Source of the DNA: an uncultured Aliivibrio sp.
GTDB lineage: Bacteria; Pseudomonadota; Gammaproteobacteria; Enterobacterales; Vibrionaceae
Length of the DNA stretch: 64,000 nt
Direction: 5' to 3'
NCBI RefSeq assembly: GCF_946479765.1
Contig: NZ_CAMLHO010000006.1
Span: forward strand, 31,975-95,974
In this document: piece by piece, positions 40,674-49,972 of the stretch
Numbering within the stretch: the stretch's first letter is position 1
Layout of the letters: every line of letters begins with the position of its first letter
Made by a program: the position numbers and the translations under genes
The notes under the pieces: generated by a model
The model's database searches: none
Told to the model about the DNA's origin: nothing
The model's input: the letters and a program-made list of their open reading frames with translations, nothing else

Positions 40674-40814
40674 CTATACCAATAGAATCTCTGGTATTAT
40701 CACTTTTATATTGTTCTTTGCTAAACGTTTTAATAGCGCTAAATCATCCATTTTTTCAACCTGTTCAACGGCTTCTCCACAGCGTTCTGTACGTTGTTGG
40801 GAAAGGTATCCTTT
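40674..40814 (-). pseudogene. Coding-like relic upstream of hsdM
   Basis: The minus-strand frame has 46 codons between TGA and TAG and reads like a soluble protein: GYLSQQRTERCGEAVEQVEK followed by an amphipathic stretch and then IKVIIPEILLV. It has no upstream start codon; an internal ATG would leave 25 residues. I do not recognise the family. It may be the tail of a gene cut off when the hsd operon entered, or chance. The rest of 40596-40915 holds the hsdM and pilin promoters. Confidence 0.3.
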
Positions 40815-40915
40815 TCATGTTAATTGATTGTTTTTGGATCTTAGGGCGAAACCAACACTTTACTGTAAGCCATTCTAAATATAATATATGTGCTCTTACT
40901 TAAAGGATTTCCATC

Positions 40916-41422
40916 ATGAAGCAAAAAGGTTTCACTCTTATTGAACTGGTCATTGTCATTGTTATTCTCGGTATTTTATCGGCAACGGCAACAACCAAGT
41001 TTGTAAACCTGCAACGTGATGCTCGTATTTCAGCGCTTCAAGGCCTAAAAGGTGAGATGGTAGGAGCAATGAATCAACTTCATCCTAAAACCATTTTAGC
41101 CAGAATGGATACTCAAGCGAGTGGAGCGATAACCATTGAAGGCGATACGATTGAAATAGTCTATGGTTACCCTAGAGCTGATGCGGCTAATGCATGGAAT
41201 CAATTAATAAACCAAACTTTTGTTGATTCAATTTTTGATTCGCATATCTCATCAGATTGGTACTTTCATAATAATAGAACCCCAGATACTAATGGGCTTT
41301 ACTACATACGCTTTATGCATAAAAGTAAAAAATACAGTCAAGACAATTGCTATGTAAAATATACCGAAGCTGCTGACGAAAACACCCTACCTATTTTTGA
41401 ATTGGTTAATACAGGCTGTTAA
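40916..41422 (+). CDS. Type IV pilin-like protein (MshA-like)
   Basis: The 168-residue protein begins with a short basic leader, MKQKG, then the class III signal FTLIELVIVIVILGILSATA with the conserved Glu5. The prepilin peptidase cut site is after Gly5. Two Cys residues near the end (in DNCYVKY and at the last position, NTGC) can make the pilin D-loop disulfide. The family resembles MSHA pilin, used by vibrios for attachment, including to chitin. There are no pilus assembly genes here, so it is an orphan pilin. It is followed by a chitinase gene. Confidence 0.82.
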   Translation: MKQKGFTLIELVIVIVILGILSATATTKFVNLQRDARISALQGLKGEMVGAMNQLHPKTILARMDTQASGAITIEGDTIEIVYGYPRADAANAWNQLINQTFVDSIFDSHISSDWYFHNNRTPDTNGLYYIRFMHKSKKYSQDNCYVKYTEAADENTLPIFELVNTGC

Positions 41423-41615
41423 TCGCATAGCCGCACAATAAATAGACAATATTGATACAAAAATAAATGTAATTGCTCCCATTAGGATTACATTTATTGC
41501 GAGTCACTCTTTAATTTATAAATTCCTTCTCGCACAAACTTATTTCTATCCTAATCTTATTTCACATCAATTAAAAAGTTGGTTGATGTTTTTGAATTAC
41601 CTTTAAGGATATGAA

Positions 41616-44495
41616 ATGGAACATTCAAAGTTAAAAAGAAAACATAATTATAAATTTACCCTCTCTACACTGACCCTTTCTTGTTTAATGGCATTTAATG
41701 CTCAAGCAGCTGTAGATTGCACTCCTCTTGCCTCATGGGATGCAGGCAAAGTTTACAATGGTGGGGAAGAAGTAAAGCAAGGTAATAACGCTTACAAAGC
41801 CAAATATTGGACTCAAAACAATGACCCTGCGACTGCTGGTGAATGGGGTGCATGGCAAGATTTAGGGTCTTGTTCAGGTGAAGCTGTCAATGTTGCTCCA
41901 ACCACGACATTAGCCCTCTCCTCTTCGAGTGTTGAACTTGGTTCAAGCTTAATCCTAACCGCTGAAGCTAGTGATTCAGATGGAACAATCGATAAAGTCG
42001 ACTTCTATGTCAATAATACTCTTGTTGGTACAGTAGCAACCGCTCCCTATACTCTTCAATATAAAACAACTGCCGCAGGTTCACTGTCTGTTTATGCAAA
42101 AGCGACTGATAATTTGGGCGCGTCTACTCAATCTGCCTCTTCTACATTAATCGTAACCAGTTCTCTTCCTATTGCTGATAATTGTCGCCCTGATGGTTTA
42201 TACCAAACAGAAGGGGTCAATGTTCCCTACTGTACGACTTATGATAAAGAAGGTCGTGAGTTAATGGGGGCAGATCACCCTCGTCGTGTGATTGGTTACT
42301 TTACTAGCTGGCGTGATGGTGGCGATGAGCAAAATAGCTACCTAATTAAAGATATCCCTTGGGAACAATTAACACACATTAACTATGCGTTTGTGAGTAT
42401 TGGTTCTGATGGCAATGTAAATGTCGGTGATGTTACTGACCCAAATAATGCAGCAACAGGTAAAGAATGGGCGGGTGTAGAAATTGACCCCACTCTTGGC
42501 TTTAAAGGCCACTTTGGTGCATTAGCAACGGCAAAAGAAAAGCATGGAGTTAAAACCCTGATCTCCATTGGTGGTTGGGCTGAAACTGGCGGCCACTTTG
42601 GTGCTGACGGTAATCGAGTTGCTGATGGTGGTTTCTATAGCATGACAACCAATGCCGACGGCAGTATCAATCAAGCTGGTATTGAGAAGTTTGCAACATC
42701 TGCTGTTGAAATGATGCGTAAATACAAATTTGATGGCTTAGATATCGATTACGAGTACCCAACCTCTATGGCTGGTGCTGGTAATCCAGACGATAAAGAA
42801 TTCATGGAGCCTCGTCGCCAATATTTATGGGCATCGTACCAAGTCTTAATGAAAACGCTGCGTGAGAAACTAGATGCAGTTTCCGCTCAAGATGGACAAC
42901 ATTATATGCTGACCATTGCTGCACCCTCTTCAGGTTATTTACTACGAGGCATGGAAACCTTTGATGTAACTCAATATTTAGATTACGTAAATATTATGTC
43001 TTACGATTTGCACGGTGCATGGAATGATCATGTTGGTCACAATGCCGCGCTATTTGATACGGGTAAAGATTCAGAGTTAGCACAATGGAGTGTCTATGAC
43101 ACCGCGGCTTATGGGGGGATTGGTTACTTAAATACTGATTGGGCTTACCATTACTTCCGTGGTTCAATGCCTGCCGGACGAATCAATATTGGTGTTCCTT
43201 ATTATACTCGAGGCTGGCAAGGTGTTACTGGTGGCGAGAATGGTTTATGGGGCCGAGCACCACTACCTGATCAAGCTCAATGTGATGCAGGAACAGGCGA
43301 AGGCGAGAAGAATAACTGTGGCTACGGTGCATTAGGTATCGATAACATGTGGCATGATAAAAACTCATACGGTCAAGAAATGGGCGCTGGCTCTAACCCT
43401 ATGTGGCATGCGAAAAACCTTCAAGAAGGTATCTTTGGTTCTTACACCAATATCTATGGCCTTGATCCTGCAAACGACCCAGCAGACCAATTAGTCGGTA
43501 CTTATACTCGTCATTACGATAATGTTGCCGTTGCTCCTTGGTTGTGGAATGCAGAGAAAAAAGTGTTTTTATCTACTGAAGATAAAGACTCTATCAATGT
43601 AAAAGCCGACTATGTTATCGATAAAGAAATTGGCGGCATCATGTTCTGGGAACTCGCAGGGGATTACAGCTGTTACGTTCTGGATGCCAATGGTAACCGC
43701 TCTTCAGTTGATGCTACGGAAGCGGCTTGTCAAACCGGTAATGGTGAATACCACATGGGTAATACCATGACTAAAGCGATTTACGAGAAATTCAAATCTG
43801 CAACGCCATATGGTAATACGGTAGCTACTGGAGCAATTCCATCTGAAACCGTTGATATTGCAGTAAGTGTTGGTGGATTTAAAGTGGGCGATAAAAACTA
43901 CCCAATCAATCCAAAAATCAACTTTACCAACAATACTGGACAAGATATTCCTGGGGGAACTGAGTTCCAATTCGATATTCCAGTCTCTGCACCTGATAAC
44001 GCAAAAGATCAATCAGGTGGTGGTTTACAGGTAATTGCTTCTGGTCATACTCGTGCAGATAACATTGGTGGCTTCGATGGCACCATGCACCGCGTTGCCT
44101 TTACGCTTCCCGCTTGGAAAGCTCTGCCTGCGGGCGGCGTGTATGAATTAGATATGGTTTATTACCTACCTATTTCCGGTCCTGCAAACTATACAGTGAC
44201 AATCAATAATGTTGATTATGCCTTTAAGTTTGAGCAACCAGATCTACCATTGGCTGACCTCTCTGCTGGTGGAAATTCAGGGGATGGTGATAATGGCGGA
44301 ACACCTGATGCAGGCTGTGATGCAACAGGCTTAGTGACTTATCCAGATCTTCCACAAAAAGATTGGGCAGGTAATCCAAGCCATGCAAACACGGGTGACA
44401 AAGTGATCAGCAATAATGTGATCTACCAAGCGAATTGGTGGACAGCCGCTGCACCTGCTAGTGATGGAAGCTGGACAAAGGTATGTAACCTTTAA
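41616..44495 (+). CDS. Secreted GH18 chitinase with two chitin-binding modules
   Basis: The protein has 959 residues. A signal peptide (about 1-31, ending FNAQA) is followed by a CBM5/12-like chitin-binding module (about 33-70), a bacterial Ig-like domain (about 92-180), and then the GH18 catalytic domain. The catalytic signature DGLDIDYE is at 373-380, with proton donor Glu380. A ChiC-like beta domain follows (about 745-885), and a glycine-rich linker leads to a second CBM5/12 (about 905-959) with two Cys. It hydrolyses chitin and is probably exported by the type II system. Its own terminator follows. Substrate and linkage are typical; end-product specificity is unknown. Confidence 0.92.
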   Translation: MEHSKLKRKHNYKFTLSTLTLSCLMAFNAQAAVDCTPLASWDAGKVYNGGEEVKQGNNAYKAKYWTQNNDPATAGEWGAWQDLGSCSGEAVNVAPTTTLALSSSSVELGSSLILTAEASDSDGTIDKVDFYVNNTLVGTVATAPYTLQYKTTAAGSLSVYAKATDNLGASTQSASSTLIVTSSLPIADNCRPDGLYQTEGVNVPYCTTYDKEGRELMGADHPRRVIGYFTSWRDGGDEQNSYLIKDIPWEQLTHINYAFVSIGSDGNVNVGDVTDPNNAATGKEWAGVEIDPTLGFKGHFGALATAKEKHGVKTLISIGGWAETGGHFGADGNRVADGGFYSMTTNADGSINQAGIEKFATSAVEMMRKYKFDGLDIDYEYPTSMAGAGNPDDKEFMEPRRQYLWASYQVLMKTLREKLDAVSAQDGQHYMLTIAAPSSGYLLRGMETFDVTQYLDYVNIMSYDLHGAWNDHVGHNAALFDTGKDSELAQWSVYDTAAYGGIGYLNTDWAYHYFRGSMPAGRINIGVPYYTRGWQGVTGGENGLWGRAPLPDQAQCDAGTGEGEKNNCGYGALGIDNMWHDKNSYGQEMGAGSNPMWHAKNLQEGIFGSYTNIYGLDPANDPADQLVGTYTRHYDNVAVAPWLWNAEKKVFLSTEDKDSINVKADYVIDKEIGGIMFWELAGDYSCYVLDANGNRSSVDATEAACQTGNGEYHMGNTMTKAIYEKFKSATPYGNTVATGAIPSETVDIAVSVGGFKVGDKNYPINPKINFTNNTGQDIPGGTEFQFDIPVSAPDNAKDQSGGGLQVIASGHTRADNIGGFDGTMHRVAFTLPAWKALPAGGVYELDMVYYLPISGPANYTVTINNVDYAFKFEQPDLPLADLSAGGNSGDGDNGGTPDAGCDATGLVTYPDLPQKDWAGNPSHANTGDKVISNNVIYQANWWTAAAPASDGSWTKVCNL

Positions 44496-44521
44496 TTCTG
44501 TTAAACGCTAGGTAATAAAAA

Positions 44522-44556
44522 CTAAAAGAGCAGCCATAATAAGCTGCTCTTTTTTA
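44522..44556 (+). terminator. Chitinase gene terminator
   Basis: The stem AAAAGAGCAGC / GCTGCTCTTTT (44524-44534 and 44543-44553) ends in a T run, 28 bases after the stop codon. Confidence 0.85.
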
Positions 44557-44571
44557 GTTATACCAATGAAT

Positions 44572-44757
44572 TCACGAATATTTAATACAAAGATCATTAA
44601 TAGAAAGCGGTTTATCAAAATAATAGCCTTGAACCAAATCGCATTTATATTCAATCAACTTATCCAGTTGCTTTGAATGTGAGAAATAAAGCATAAAACA
44701 ATAATTTCCTTTGGAATCGTCCTCCTTTCGTACTAAATTATGACTCTTATTTATCAC
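44572..44757 (-). pseudogene. C-terminal relic of an EAL-domain (c-di-GMP phosphodiesterase) gene
   Basis: This is a 61-codon frame whose last 30 or so residues, KQLDKLIEYKCDLVQGYYFD followed by KPLS, match the C-terminal end of EAL domains. The upstream residues do not fit the domain and no EAL catalytic motif is present, so it cannot be an active phosphodiesterase. It looks like the tail of a deleted gene. Confidence 0.6.
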
Positions 44758-44791
44758 CGCCTTATTATAAGATATTCCCCTGAGGTATTAA

Positions 44792-45184
44792 ATGAAACGA
44801 TTTACGATACTTACGCTGTCTTCACTATTACTTTTTACCGCAGGATGCGCTCAACAAACAGAGCAAACCACAACCCTTTCCTCTGATAATACCAATCCAC
44901 TTTGTAATGTTAATAATGGGATGGCAGGTGGTTGGGTAACCTCTTCTGTAACGCCTGATGTTGAAGTCGCATTAGACCATGTATTAAACATGATGAATAC
45001 GTCCGCAAAACTTAGTCAAATTTTAGATGTTAGATCGCAAGTTGTTAACGGTATTAATTACGCTATCGATTTTGAATTAGATGATGGACAAGTCTGGAAC
45101 ACTCAAGTATTTAGAAGCTTAAAAGGTCAATTTAAAATGACTAAACCTGCTCAACATGGCAGTTTCAGTCAAGACTGTCAGTAA
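44792..45184 (+). CDS. Small lipoprotein with a cystatin-like motif
   Basis: The 130-residue protein has a lipoprotein signal, MKRFTILTLSSLLLFTAGC, with the lipid-accepting Cys at 19. The mature part contains MAGGWVTSS near its start and QVVNGINYAIDFELDDG, the QxVxG hairpin and beta strand typical of cystatin folds. Cystatins inhibit Cys proteases in eukaryotes; the bacterial role is unproven. It runs directly into the DUF333-type lipoprotein gene and is probably co-transcribed. Confidence 0.7.
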   Translation: MKRFTILTLSSLLLFTAGCAQQTEQTTTLSSDNTNPLCNVNNGMAGGWVTSSVTPDVEVALDHVLNMMNTSAKLSQILDVRSQVVNGINYAIDFELDDGQVWNTQVFRSLKGQFKMTKPAQHGSFSQDCQ

Positions 45185-45210
45185 TGCTATTATATTTACG
45201 AGGATTTTTT

Positions 45211-45573
45211 ATGTTTAAGAAAACAATCATTGCTTTTGGCCTACTCCTTTCTCTTGCTGCTTGCAGCTCAACTGAACCTAAAGAACCAGCAAAGGCTGAC
45301 ATGGCAAACCCTGCTGCAGAATTTTGTGCAGAGCGCGGCATCTACGACCTAGACTCAGGTAACTGTACATTAAATAATGGTGATGTTATCAACGCTTGGG
45401 AATATTACCGCAGCCAAAAACACACAATGACAAAACCTATCGGTAAACCGAATCCAGCAGCCGCTTATTGTATTGAGCAAGAAGGCGCTTACAATTTGGA
45501 TAACAGCGACTGTACCTTGAAGACGGGCGAAGTCGTTAATGCGTGGGATTTTTACCGCAGCAGCCAAAAATAA
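45211..45573 (+). CDS. Lipoprotein with two DUF333 repeats
   Basis: ATG 45211 follows CGAGGA; the frame is open to 45184, but that start lies in the previous gene's stop. The 120-residue product has lipobox LAAC. Two tandem repeats follow: NPAAEFCAERG with NCTLNNGDVINAWEYYR, and NPAAAYCIEQEGAYNLDNSDC with TLKTGEVVNAWDFYR. Each repeat has two Cys that could form a disulfide. The domain is called DUF333 and has been loosely annotated as hemolysin; I would not assign that activity. Confidence 0.82.
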   Translation: MFKKTIIAFGLLLSLAACSSTEPKEPAKADMANPAAEFCAERGIYDLDSGNCTLNNGDVINAWEYYRSQKHTMTKPIGKPNPAAAYCIEQEGAYNLDNSDCTLKTGEVVNAWDFYRSSQK

Positions 45574-45626
45574 CGTTCGTATAAAAGCGGCATTACATTC
45601 TCCAACACTTTTATCGAATATATATT

Positions 45627-45650
45627 AAGGCTGATTTTTCGGCCTTTTTT
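45627..45650 (+). terminator. Terminator after the DUF333 lipoprotein gene
   Basis: AAGGC / GCCTT with a T run at 45645-45650, a short stem 54 bases after the stop codon. Confidence 0.65.
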
Positions 45651-45720
45651 ATTACCTTTTGCTTTACTGATAGTTAATCTCATTTAGAATGCATCCATTG
45701 CTTATATTAATGGATGAATA

Positions 45721-46575
45721 ATGTCATATTTACTTTCTATCACCCTACTTTGGGCGTTCTCTTTTAGCTTAATCGGCGTGTACTTAGCTGGCCAAGTTGA
45801 TGCTTGGTTCTCTGTTTTGATGCGGATTGGGCTAGCAACACTCGTTTTCCTTCCTTTTTTACGCCCGAAACAAGTACCACTGCCTATCGCTATTAAGTTA
45901 ATGGCGATTGGAGCAATACAGCTCGGTTTGATGTATGTGTTTTATTATCAATCTTTTCTCTATCTCACCGTTCCTGAGGTTTTATTATTTACGGTGATGA
46001 CACCTATTTATATCACGCTATTGAATGATGGTTTTGAAGGGAAATTTCATCCTCACTTTATGATCAGCGCAATTATTGCCACCCTTGGTGCCGTGGCCAT
46101 TCGCTACAATGGTATCGATTCAGGATTTTTATTAGGCTTTGCAACCGTTCAGGCTGCCAATCTTTGTTTTGCTACTGGTCAAGTTTGCTATAAGCGATTA
46201 ATGAAAGATCAACAAATTGAGCAAAAAACGGTATTTGGATTCTTCTTTATTGGGGCCTTGATCGTCGCTTGTATCTGCTACGCTCTATTTGGTAACAGTG
46301 ATAAACTTCCGACAACAACAACGCAATGGGGAGTGTTGGTTTATTTAGGCACTATCGCTTCTGGGGTTGGTTATTTCATGTGGAATAAAGGGGCAACGTT
46401 GGTCAATGTCGGTGTGTTAGCGGTAATGAATAATCTATTGATCCCTGCGGGCATTCTTGTAAATCTATTAATTTGGAATCGTGATGCGGATATCTTACGT
46501 TTAAGCTTGGGCGGAGGATTGATTCTTATTGCTTTAATCGTCAACCAACAATTAGAAAAAAAACGTAATCAATAA
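45721..46575 (+). CDS. DMT-superfamily transporter (EamA domains)
   Basis: The 284-residue inner-membrane protein has ten hydrophobic segments in two EamA repeats. The N-terminal half starts LLSITLLWAFSFSLIGVYLAG and the second half has YKRLMKDQQIEQ between helices. These drug/metabolite exporters move amino acids or related metabolites, and the family resembles carboxylate/amino acid/amine transporters. The substrate is unknown. A terminator precedes it, so it has its own promoter. Confidence 0.82.
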   Translation: MSYLLSITLLWAFSFSLIGVYLAGQVDAWFSVLMRIGLATLVFLPFLRPKQVPLPIAIKLMAIGAIQLGLMYVFYYQSFLYLTVPEVLLFTVMTPIYITLLNDGFEGKFHPHFMISAIIATLGAVAIRYNGIDSGFLLGFATVQAANLCFATGQVCYKRLMKDQQIEQKTVFGFFFIGALIVACICYALFGNSDKLPTTTTQWGVLVYLGTIASGVGYFMWNKGATLVNVGVLAVMNNLLIPAGILVNLLIWNRDADILRLSLGGGLILIALIVNQQLEKKRNQ

Positions 46576-46739
46576 CCAACTCTGAATAGAGGTAAATGGG
46601 CATCACTTTCTTTGAATTAACGTCATTATTGATGAGTAAATTTTATCCTTACAATAAAAATCGCTCGTTTTACTTGCTTTCTTTTTAGCCTCATAGTCGC
46701 GGAAAATCTACTCCCTATTCATAACTCTGAGGCACTGCG

Positions 46740-47900
46740 GTGAACACAACAACATCAACTCAATCACAACCTGCTCTATTTATTCCTGTGATTGCACTTT
46801 CTTTATTTGCTGTAGCATCTGGATACTTAATGAGTCTTATCCCATTGATGTTGAGTCAATATGGAATAGAGGCGAAATACGCTAGTTGGTTAGCCAGTGC
46901 TTTCTATGGTGGTTTACTTGTTGGTGCCGGACTTATTGAACCGTTTGTTGCCCGTCTTGGTCATAAGAATGCCTTTGTACTCTTTTTAGGCCTATTGGCT
47001 GTAACTATTGTCGTTCTTCCTTCTGCCCCTATTGAATGGGTATGGATGACGGCACGCTTTGTCGCGGGTATAGCCGTTGCTGGTGTCTTTGTAGTCGTTG
47101 AGTCTTGGTTGTTAATTGGCGATGCAGAAAGCCGCCCAAAACGTCTTGGTTTATACATGGGCGCACTTTACGGTGGTTCATCACTAGGACAACTTGGTAT
47201 TGGCTTTATCGGTATTGAAGGCTTACTTCCTTATTACATGATCATTGGTTTGATCATGATGGCAATTGCTTGCTTAATATTTGGTAAAGGCGCTCAACCA
47301 CAAGTTCAACACCACAATGTATTAAACCTAAAACAAATTTTAAAATTAAACAAAGCGTCTATCATGGGATGTGTTGTCTCTGGTTTATTACTTGGTGCAG
47401 TGTATGGGTTAATGCCTTTAGAGTTAAAACACAGAAACATTAACATCACTCAAATTGGCAGCTTAATGGCGCTGGTGGTTCTTGGTGGTATGGCGGTTCA
47501 ACCTCTTGTGTCTTACTTATCTAAACATTTAGGTAAAACTCTATTAATGGCTCTATTTTGTATATTAGGTGTATTTGCGATTGGTTTAACCACATTAAGT
47601 GATAGTACTGCGGTCTTAGCAACAGCATTGGTATTATTAGGTATGGCTGCATTTGCGTTATATCCAATTGCCATTTCTTTAGGCTGCGATACGTTAGATG
47701 AGTCCTACATTGTCTCTGCAACGCAGGTTATGTTATTTAGTTACAGTATTGGCTCTGTATGTGGTCCAGTACTCGCAAATACATTAATGAATACGGCTGA
47801 AGGCTTGATGAGCTATTTATTTGCTATCTTATTGGCAACGGCTATTTACATGCTATTAGCAAGTTTACGTCAGCAACGTCCAATGGTTGCCGGAGAGTGA
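46740..47900 (+). CDS. MFS transporter, YcaD-like
   Basis: The 386-residue protein has twelve hydrophobic segments and the MFS loop pattern RLGHKNAF after helix 2. It resembles YcaD-type major facilitator proteins, with VVVESWLLIGDAESRPKRLG as a diagnostic stretch. The start is GTG 46740, in the middle of CTGCGGTGAAC; no better start is seen. The substrate is unknown. A hairpin follows at 47930-47966. Confidence 0.8.
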   Translation: MNTTTSTQSQPALFIPVIALSLFAVASGYLMSLIPLMLSQYGIEAKYASWLASAFYGGLLVGAGLIEPFVARLGHKNAFVLFLGLLAVTIVVLPSAPIEWVWMTARFVAGIAVAGVFVVVESWLLIGDAESRPKRLGLYMGALYGGSSLGQLGIGFIGIEGLLPYYMIIGLIMMAIACLIFGKGAQPQVQHHNVLNLKQILKLNKASIMGCVVSGLLLGAVYGLMPLELKHRNINITQIGSLMALVVLGGMAVQPLVSYLSKHLGKTLLMALFCILGVFAIGLTTLSDSTAVLATALVLLGMAAFALYPIAISLGCDTLDESYIVSATQVMLFSYSIGSVCGPVLANTLMNTAEGLMSYLFAILLATAIYMLLASLRQQRPMVAGE

Positions 47901-47929
47901 GCTCTCTTCCTTTTGATAAAAACTAGGTT

Positions 47930-47966
47930 CTTAAGGCGCATAGATATACAATGCGCATTAAGAATT
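47930..47966. repeat. Inverted repeat downstream of the MFS gene
   Basis: TTCTTAAGGCGCAT and ATGCGCATTAAGAA form an imperfect hairpin, 30 bases after the stop codon. It has only a weak T tract, so it may be an inefficient terminator or a processing signal. Confidence 0.5.
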
Positions 47967-47984
47967 CTTTATGAGTAATGACCA

Positions 47985-48302
47985 ATGGAAGATACACGAT
48001 ACATAGTGGAATGGGGCGATACAATGACCCTAAACTTTGAAGGTGCCATACTGGTTTCTGCTTATCACACCTGTCCTGAAGAAGGTGATGAGATCGAGCT
48101 TGAATTTGGTGAAGGTTGGTTCCAAGGTGCTGATGATGAAGAATATCGCATCGAACTGCAAATGGCTCCTTTCCATCCTTATGACGAAGATCCTGTTCGT
48201 CTGGCAAACATCACTATTAATGGTGAGATTGTGAAAATTCTAGAAATTGCTGAAACCGTCGATGGCGAGTTCTTTATTGAACCAAGCGACAGCGATTACT
48301 AA
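47985..48302 (+). CDS. Conserved acidic protein of unknown function
   Basis: The 105-residue protein is strongly acidic and without a signal peptide or membrane helix. It contains WGDTMTLNFEGAILVSAYHT and then GDEIELEFGEGWFQG. I do not recognise the family. The start could also be ATG 48024, which follows GGGG at a suitable distance and would give 92 residues. It has its own terminator. Compositional regularity and a clean frame argue that it is a real gene. Confidence 0.7.
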   Translation: MEDTRYIVEWGDTMTLNFEGAILVSAYHTCPEEGDEIELEFGEGWFQGADDEEYRIELQMAPFHPYDEDPVRLANITINGEIVKILEIAETVDGEFFIEPSDSDY

Positions 48303-48319
48303 GCATTACTGATTTAATA

Positions 48320-48350
48320 AAGAGCGTATCCTATGTGATACGCTTTTTTT
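48320..48350 (+). terminator. Terminator after the acidic protein gene
   Basis: AGCGTATC / GATACGCT with a run of eight T residues, about 20 bases beyond the stop codon. Confidence 0.85.
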
Positions 48351-48458
48351 ATAGCTATACTTTTTTCTTTCTCATAATAACTTTTCATTTGAAACCTTTA
48401 ATAATCCATATTGATATGTTACATAATCACTCTGTTTTATACTACATGGCAGTCGTCG

Positions 48459-49439
48459 ATGAGAGCTATCATTCAACAATTTGGGCCTGCGCTAAAATCT
48501 GTAACGTTAGAGTCTTATATTCCAGCGCCCCTTTCCCCTTCGCAGATCCAAGTAAAAATGCGCTACAGCACCATAAATCCCTCCGATCTCATTACGATTT
48601 CTGGCGCTTATCGCTCTCGTATTTCTCTGCCTTTTATTCCAGGGTTTGAAGGCGTTGGGATTGTCCATCAATGTAACAACCTAGATCCTAGCTTCTCAAT
48701 TGGCGATCGAGTGCTACCTATAGGTAGTGCAGGTGCTTGGCAGCAGTATCGTAACATCGATGAACAATGGTGCTTTACTGTCCCAAGTCAACTCAGTGAT
48801 GAACAAGCGGCGACCTCTTATATTAATCCTATGACAGCTTGGCTGATGCTATCAGAGCGTTTAATAATCAAGAAAGGCATGACGTTACTGATTAATGCTG
48901 CGAACTCTGCCATAGGGTTAATGCTTATACGTATGCTGAATCATCTTGGGGTAATACCTATCGCTGTCGTTCGTCGAGATAATACCCAACACCAATTTGA
49001 AGGATGCAAACTTCAACGTATTATCAATATTAATAATAAAGATGCCCGTTACTCTCTTACTGAGATAAAAGATCACCTTGGTATAGATGCAGTATTGGAT
49101 TGCGTTGGAGGGATTGAAGCTCTACAACTTTCTGAACTCCTCACAGAGCGCGGACAGTTCATTAATTATGGATTATTATCAGGACAGCCAATCCCCGCTC
49201 AATTTTGGCTTGAACGGCCAGACATTGATTTTTCTTATTTCCATTTAAGGCAATGGATCCACGCTTCTGAAAAGGCAGTTATTCAACATAAGCTCAATGA
49301 GGTAATGCAACTCGTCTATGAGGGTATTGCAGAGACAAAAATTAGTGCGCGATTCTCTTTAAAAGAGATCCACAGTGCACTGACTTATGTTCAGATTAAT
49401 AAAGGGATAAAGAAGGGAAAAGTTTTACTTACCTTTTAA
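48459..49439 (+). CDS. MDR-family zinc-independent alcohol dehydrogenase / quinone oxidoreductase-like
   Basis: Starting at ATG 48459, the protein has 326 residues. It has a GroES-like N-terminal domain (YSTINPSDLITISG, FIPGFEGVGIV) and a Rossmann domain with LLINAANSAIGLMLI and then DAVLDCVGG. The usual zinc-binding Cys set is absent, so it belongs with quinone oxidoreductases and enoyl reductases. The substrate is unknown. The frame runs 16 codons further upstream, but those are not homologous. No strong ribosome-binding site is visible. Confidence 0.8.
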   Translation: MRAIIQQFGPALKSVTLESYIPAPLSPSQIQVKMRYSTINPSDLITISGAYRSRISLPFIPGFEGVGIVHQCNNLDPSFSIGDRVLPIGSAGAWQQYRNIDEQWCFTVPSQLSDEQAATSYINPMTAWLMLSERLIIKKGMTLLINAANSAIGLMLIRMLNHLGVIPIAVVRRDNTQHQFEGCKLQRIININNKDARYSLTEIKDHLGIDAVLDCVGGIEALQLSELLTERGQFINYGLLSGQPIPAQFWLERPDIDFSYFHLRQWIHASEKAVIQHKLNEVMQLVYEGIAETKISARFSLKEIHSALTYVQINKGIKKGKVLLTF

Positions 49440-49494
49440 TACCAATTCAAATAAGCGGTTGTACAGAGATGTCGTTGGATTGATATAACATTGA

Positions 49495-49532
49495 GTTCAG
49501 ATACAATGCTGACTTGTGCATTGTATCTGAAC
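49495..49532. repeat. Perfect inverted repeat downstream of the MDR gene
   Basis: GTTCAGATACAATGC / GCATTGTATCTGAAC is a perfect 15-base repeat around an 8-base loop. It lacks a T run on either strand, and its arm shares GAGTTCAGAT with the palindromic element in the his operon. It lies between convergent genes and may act as a terminator or be a repeat of the same family. Confidence 0.65.
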
Positions 49533-49542
49533 AGAATACTAC

Positions 49543-49968
49543 TTATTTACCTAAGCGTTTTTCCATCGATAAATGAGGAATATCCGCTTCAATAAACTCT
49601 TCACCGTAGGGTTGAAAACCTAATTTAGTATAGAAATCAATGGCGTGTTTTTGAGAGCCTAAATAAACTCGATCATAGCCCTTTTCTATTGCTTCATCCA
49701 TTAATGACAATACAATTTTAGAGCCTAAGCCTTTTGCACGAAACTCTTTAGTAATTGCAATACGACCAATATGACCATCGTCTAAAATTCGTCCTGTACC
49801 TACCGCTTTACCATCAAATAAAACAAGTGCATGCACAGCCACATCATCTAACCCATCAAATTCAATCTCTGGGTCAATTTGCTGCTCTTTAATAAATACC
49901 GTATCACGAACTTCACGAATGGCTTCTTTGTGGATGCCTACGTATTCAACATTCTTCACTTCAAACAT
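49543..49968 (-). CDS. GNAT-family N-acetyltransferase
   Basis: Starting at ATG 49968, the 141-residue protein has the GNAT fold. RIAITKEFRAKGLGSKIV holds the acetyl-CoA pyrophosphate loop (R/Q-x-x-G-x-G/A), and FYTKLGFQPYGEEF is the typical C-terminal part. It resembles the ElaA-type group. A longer start at 49986 would overlap the HflX-like gene; the chosen start leaves a four-base gap. The substrate is unknown. It lies in one transcription unit with the HflX-like gene. Confidence 0.82.
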   Translation of the reverse strand: MFEVKNVEYVGIHKEAIREVRDTVFIKEQQIDPEIEFDGLDDVAVHALVLFDGKAVGTGRILDDGHIGRIAITKEFRAKGLGSKIVLSLMDEAIEKGYDRVYLGSQKHAIDFYTKLGFQPYGEEFIEADIPHLSMEKRLGK

Positions 49969-49972
49969 GGTA

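Noticed and set aside
45211..45573. Hemolysin assignment for the DUF333 protein
   Set aside because: That label is a loose database annotation; the sequence has no toxin features.
48335..48649. Overlapping plus-strand frame near the MDR gene
   Set aside because: It overlaps the MDR coding region in another frame and has no protein-like conservation.
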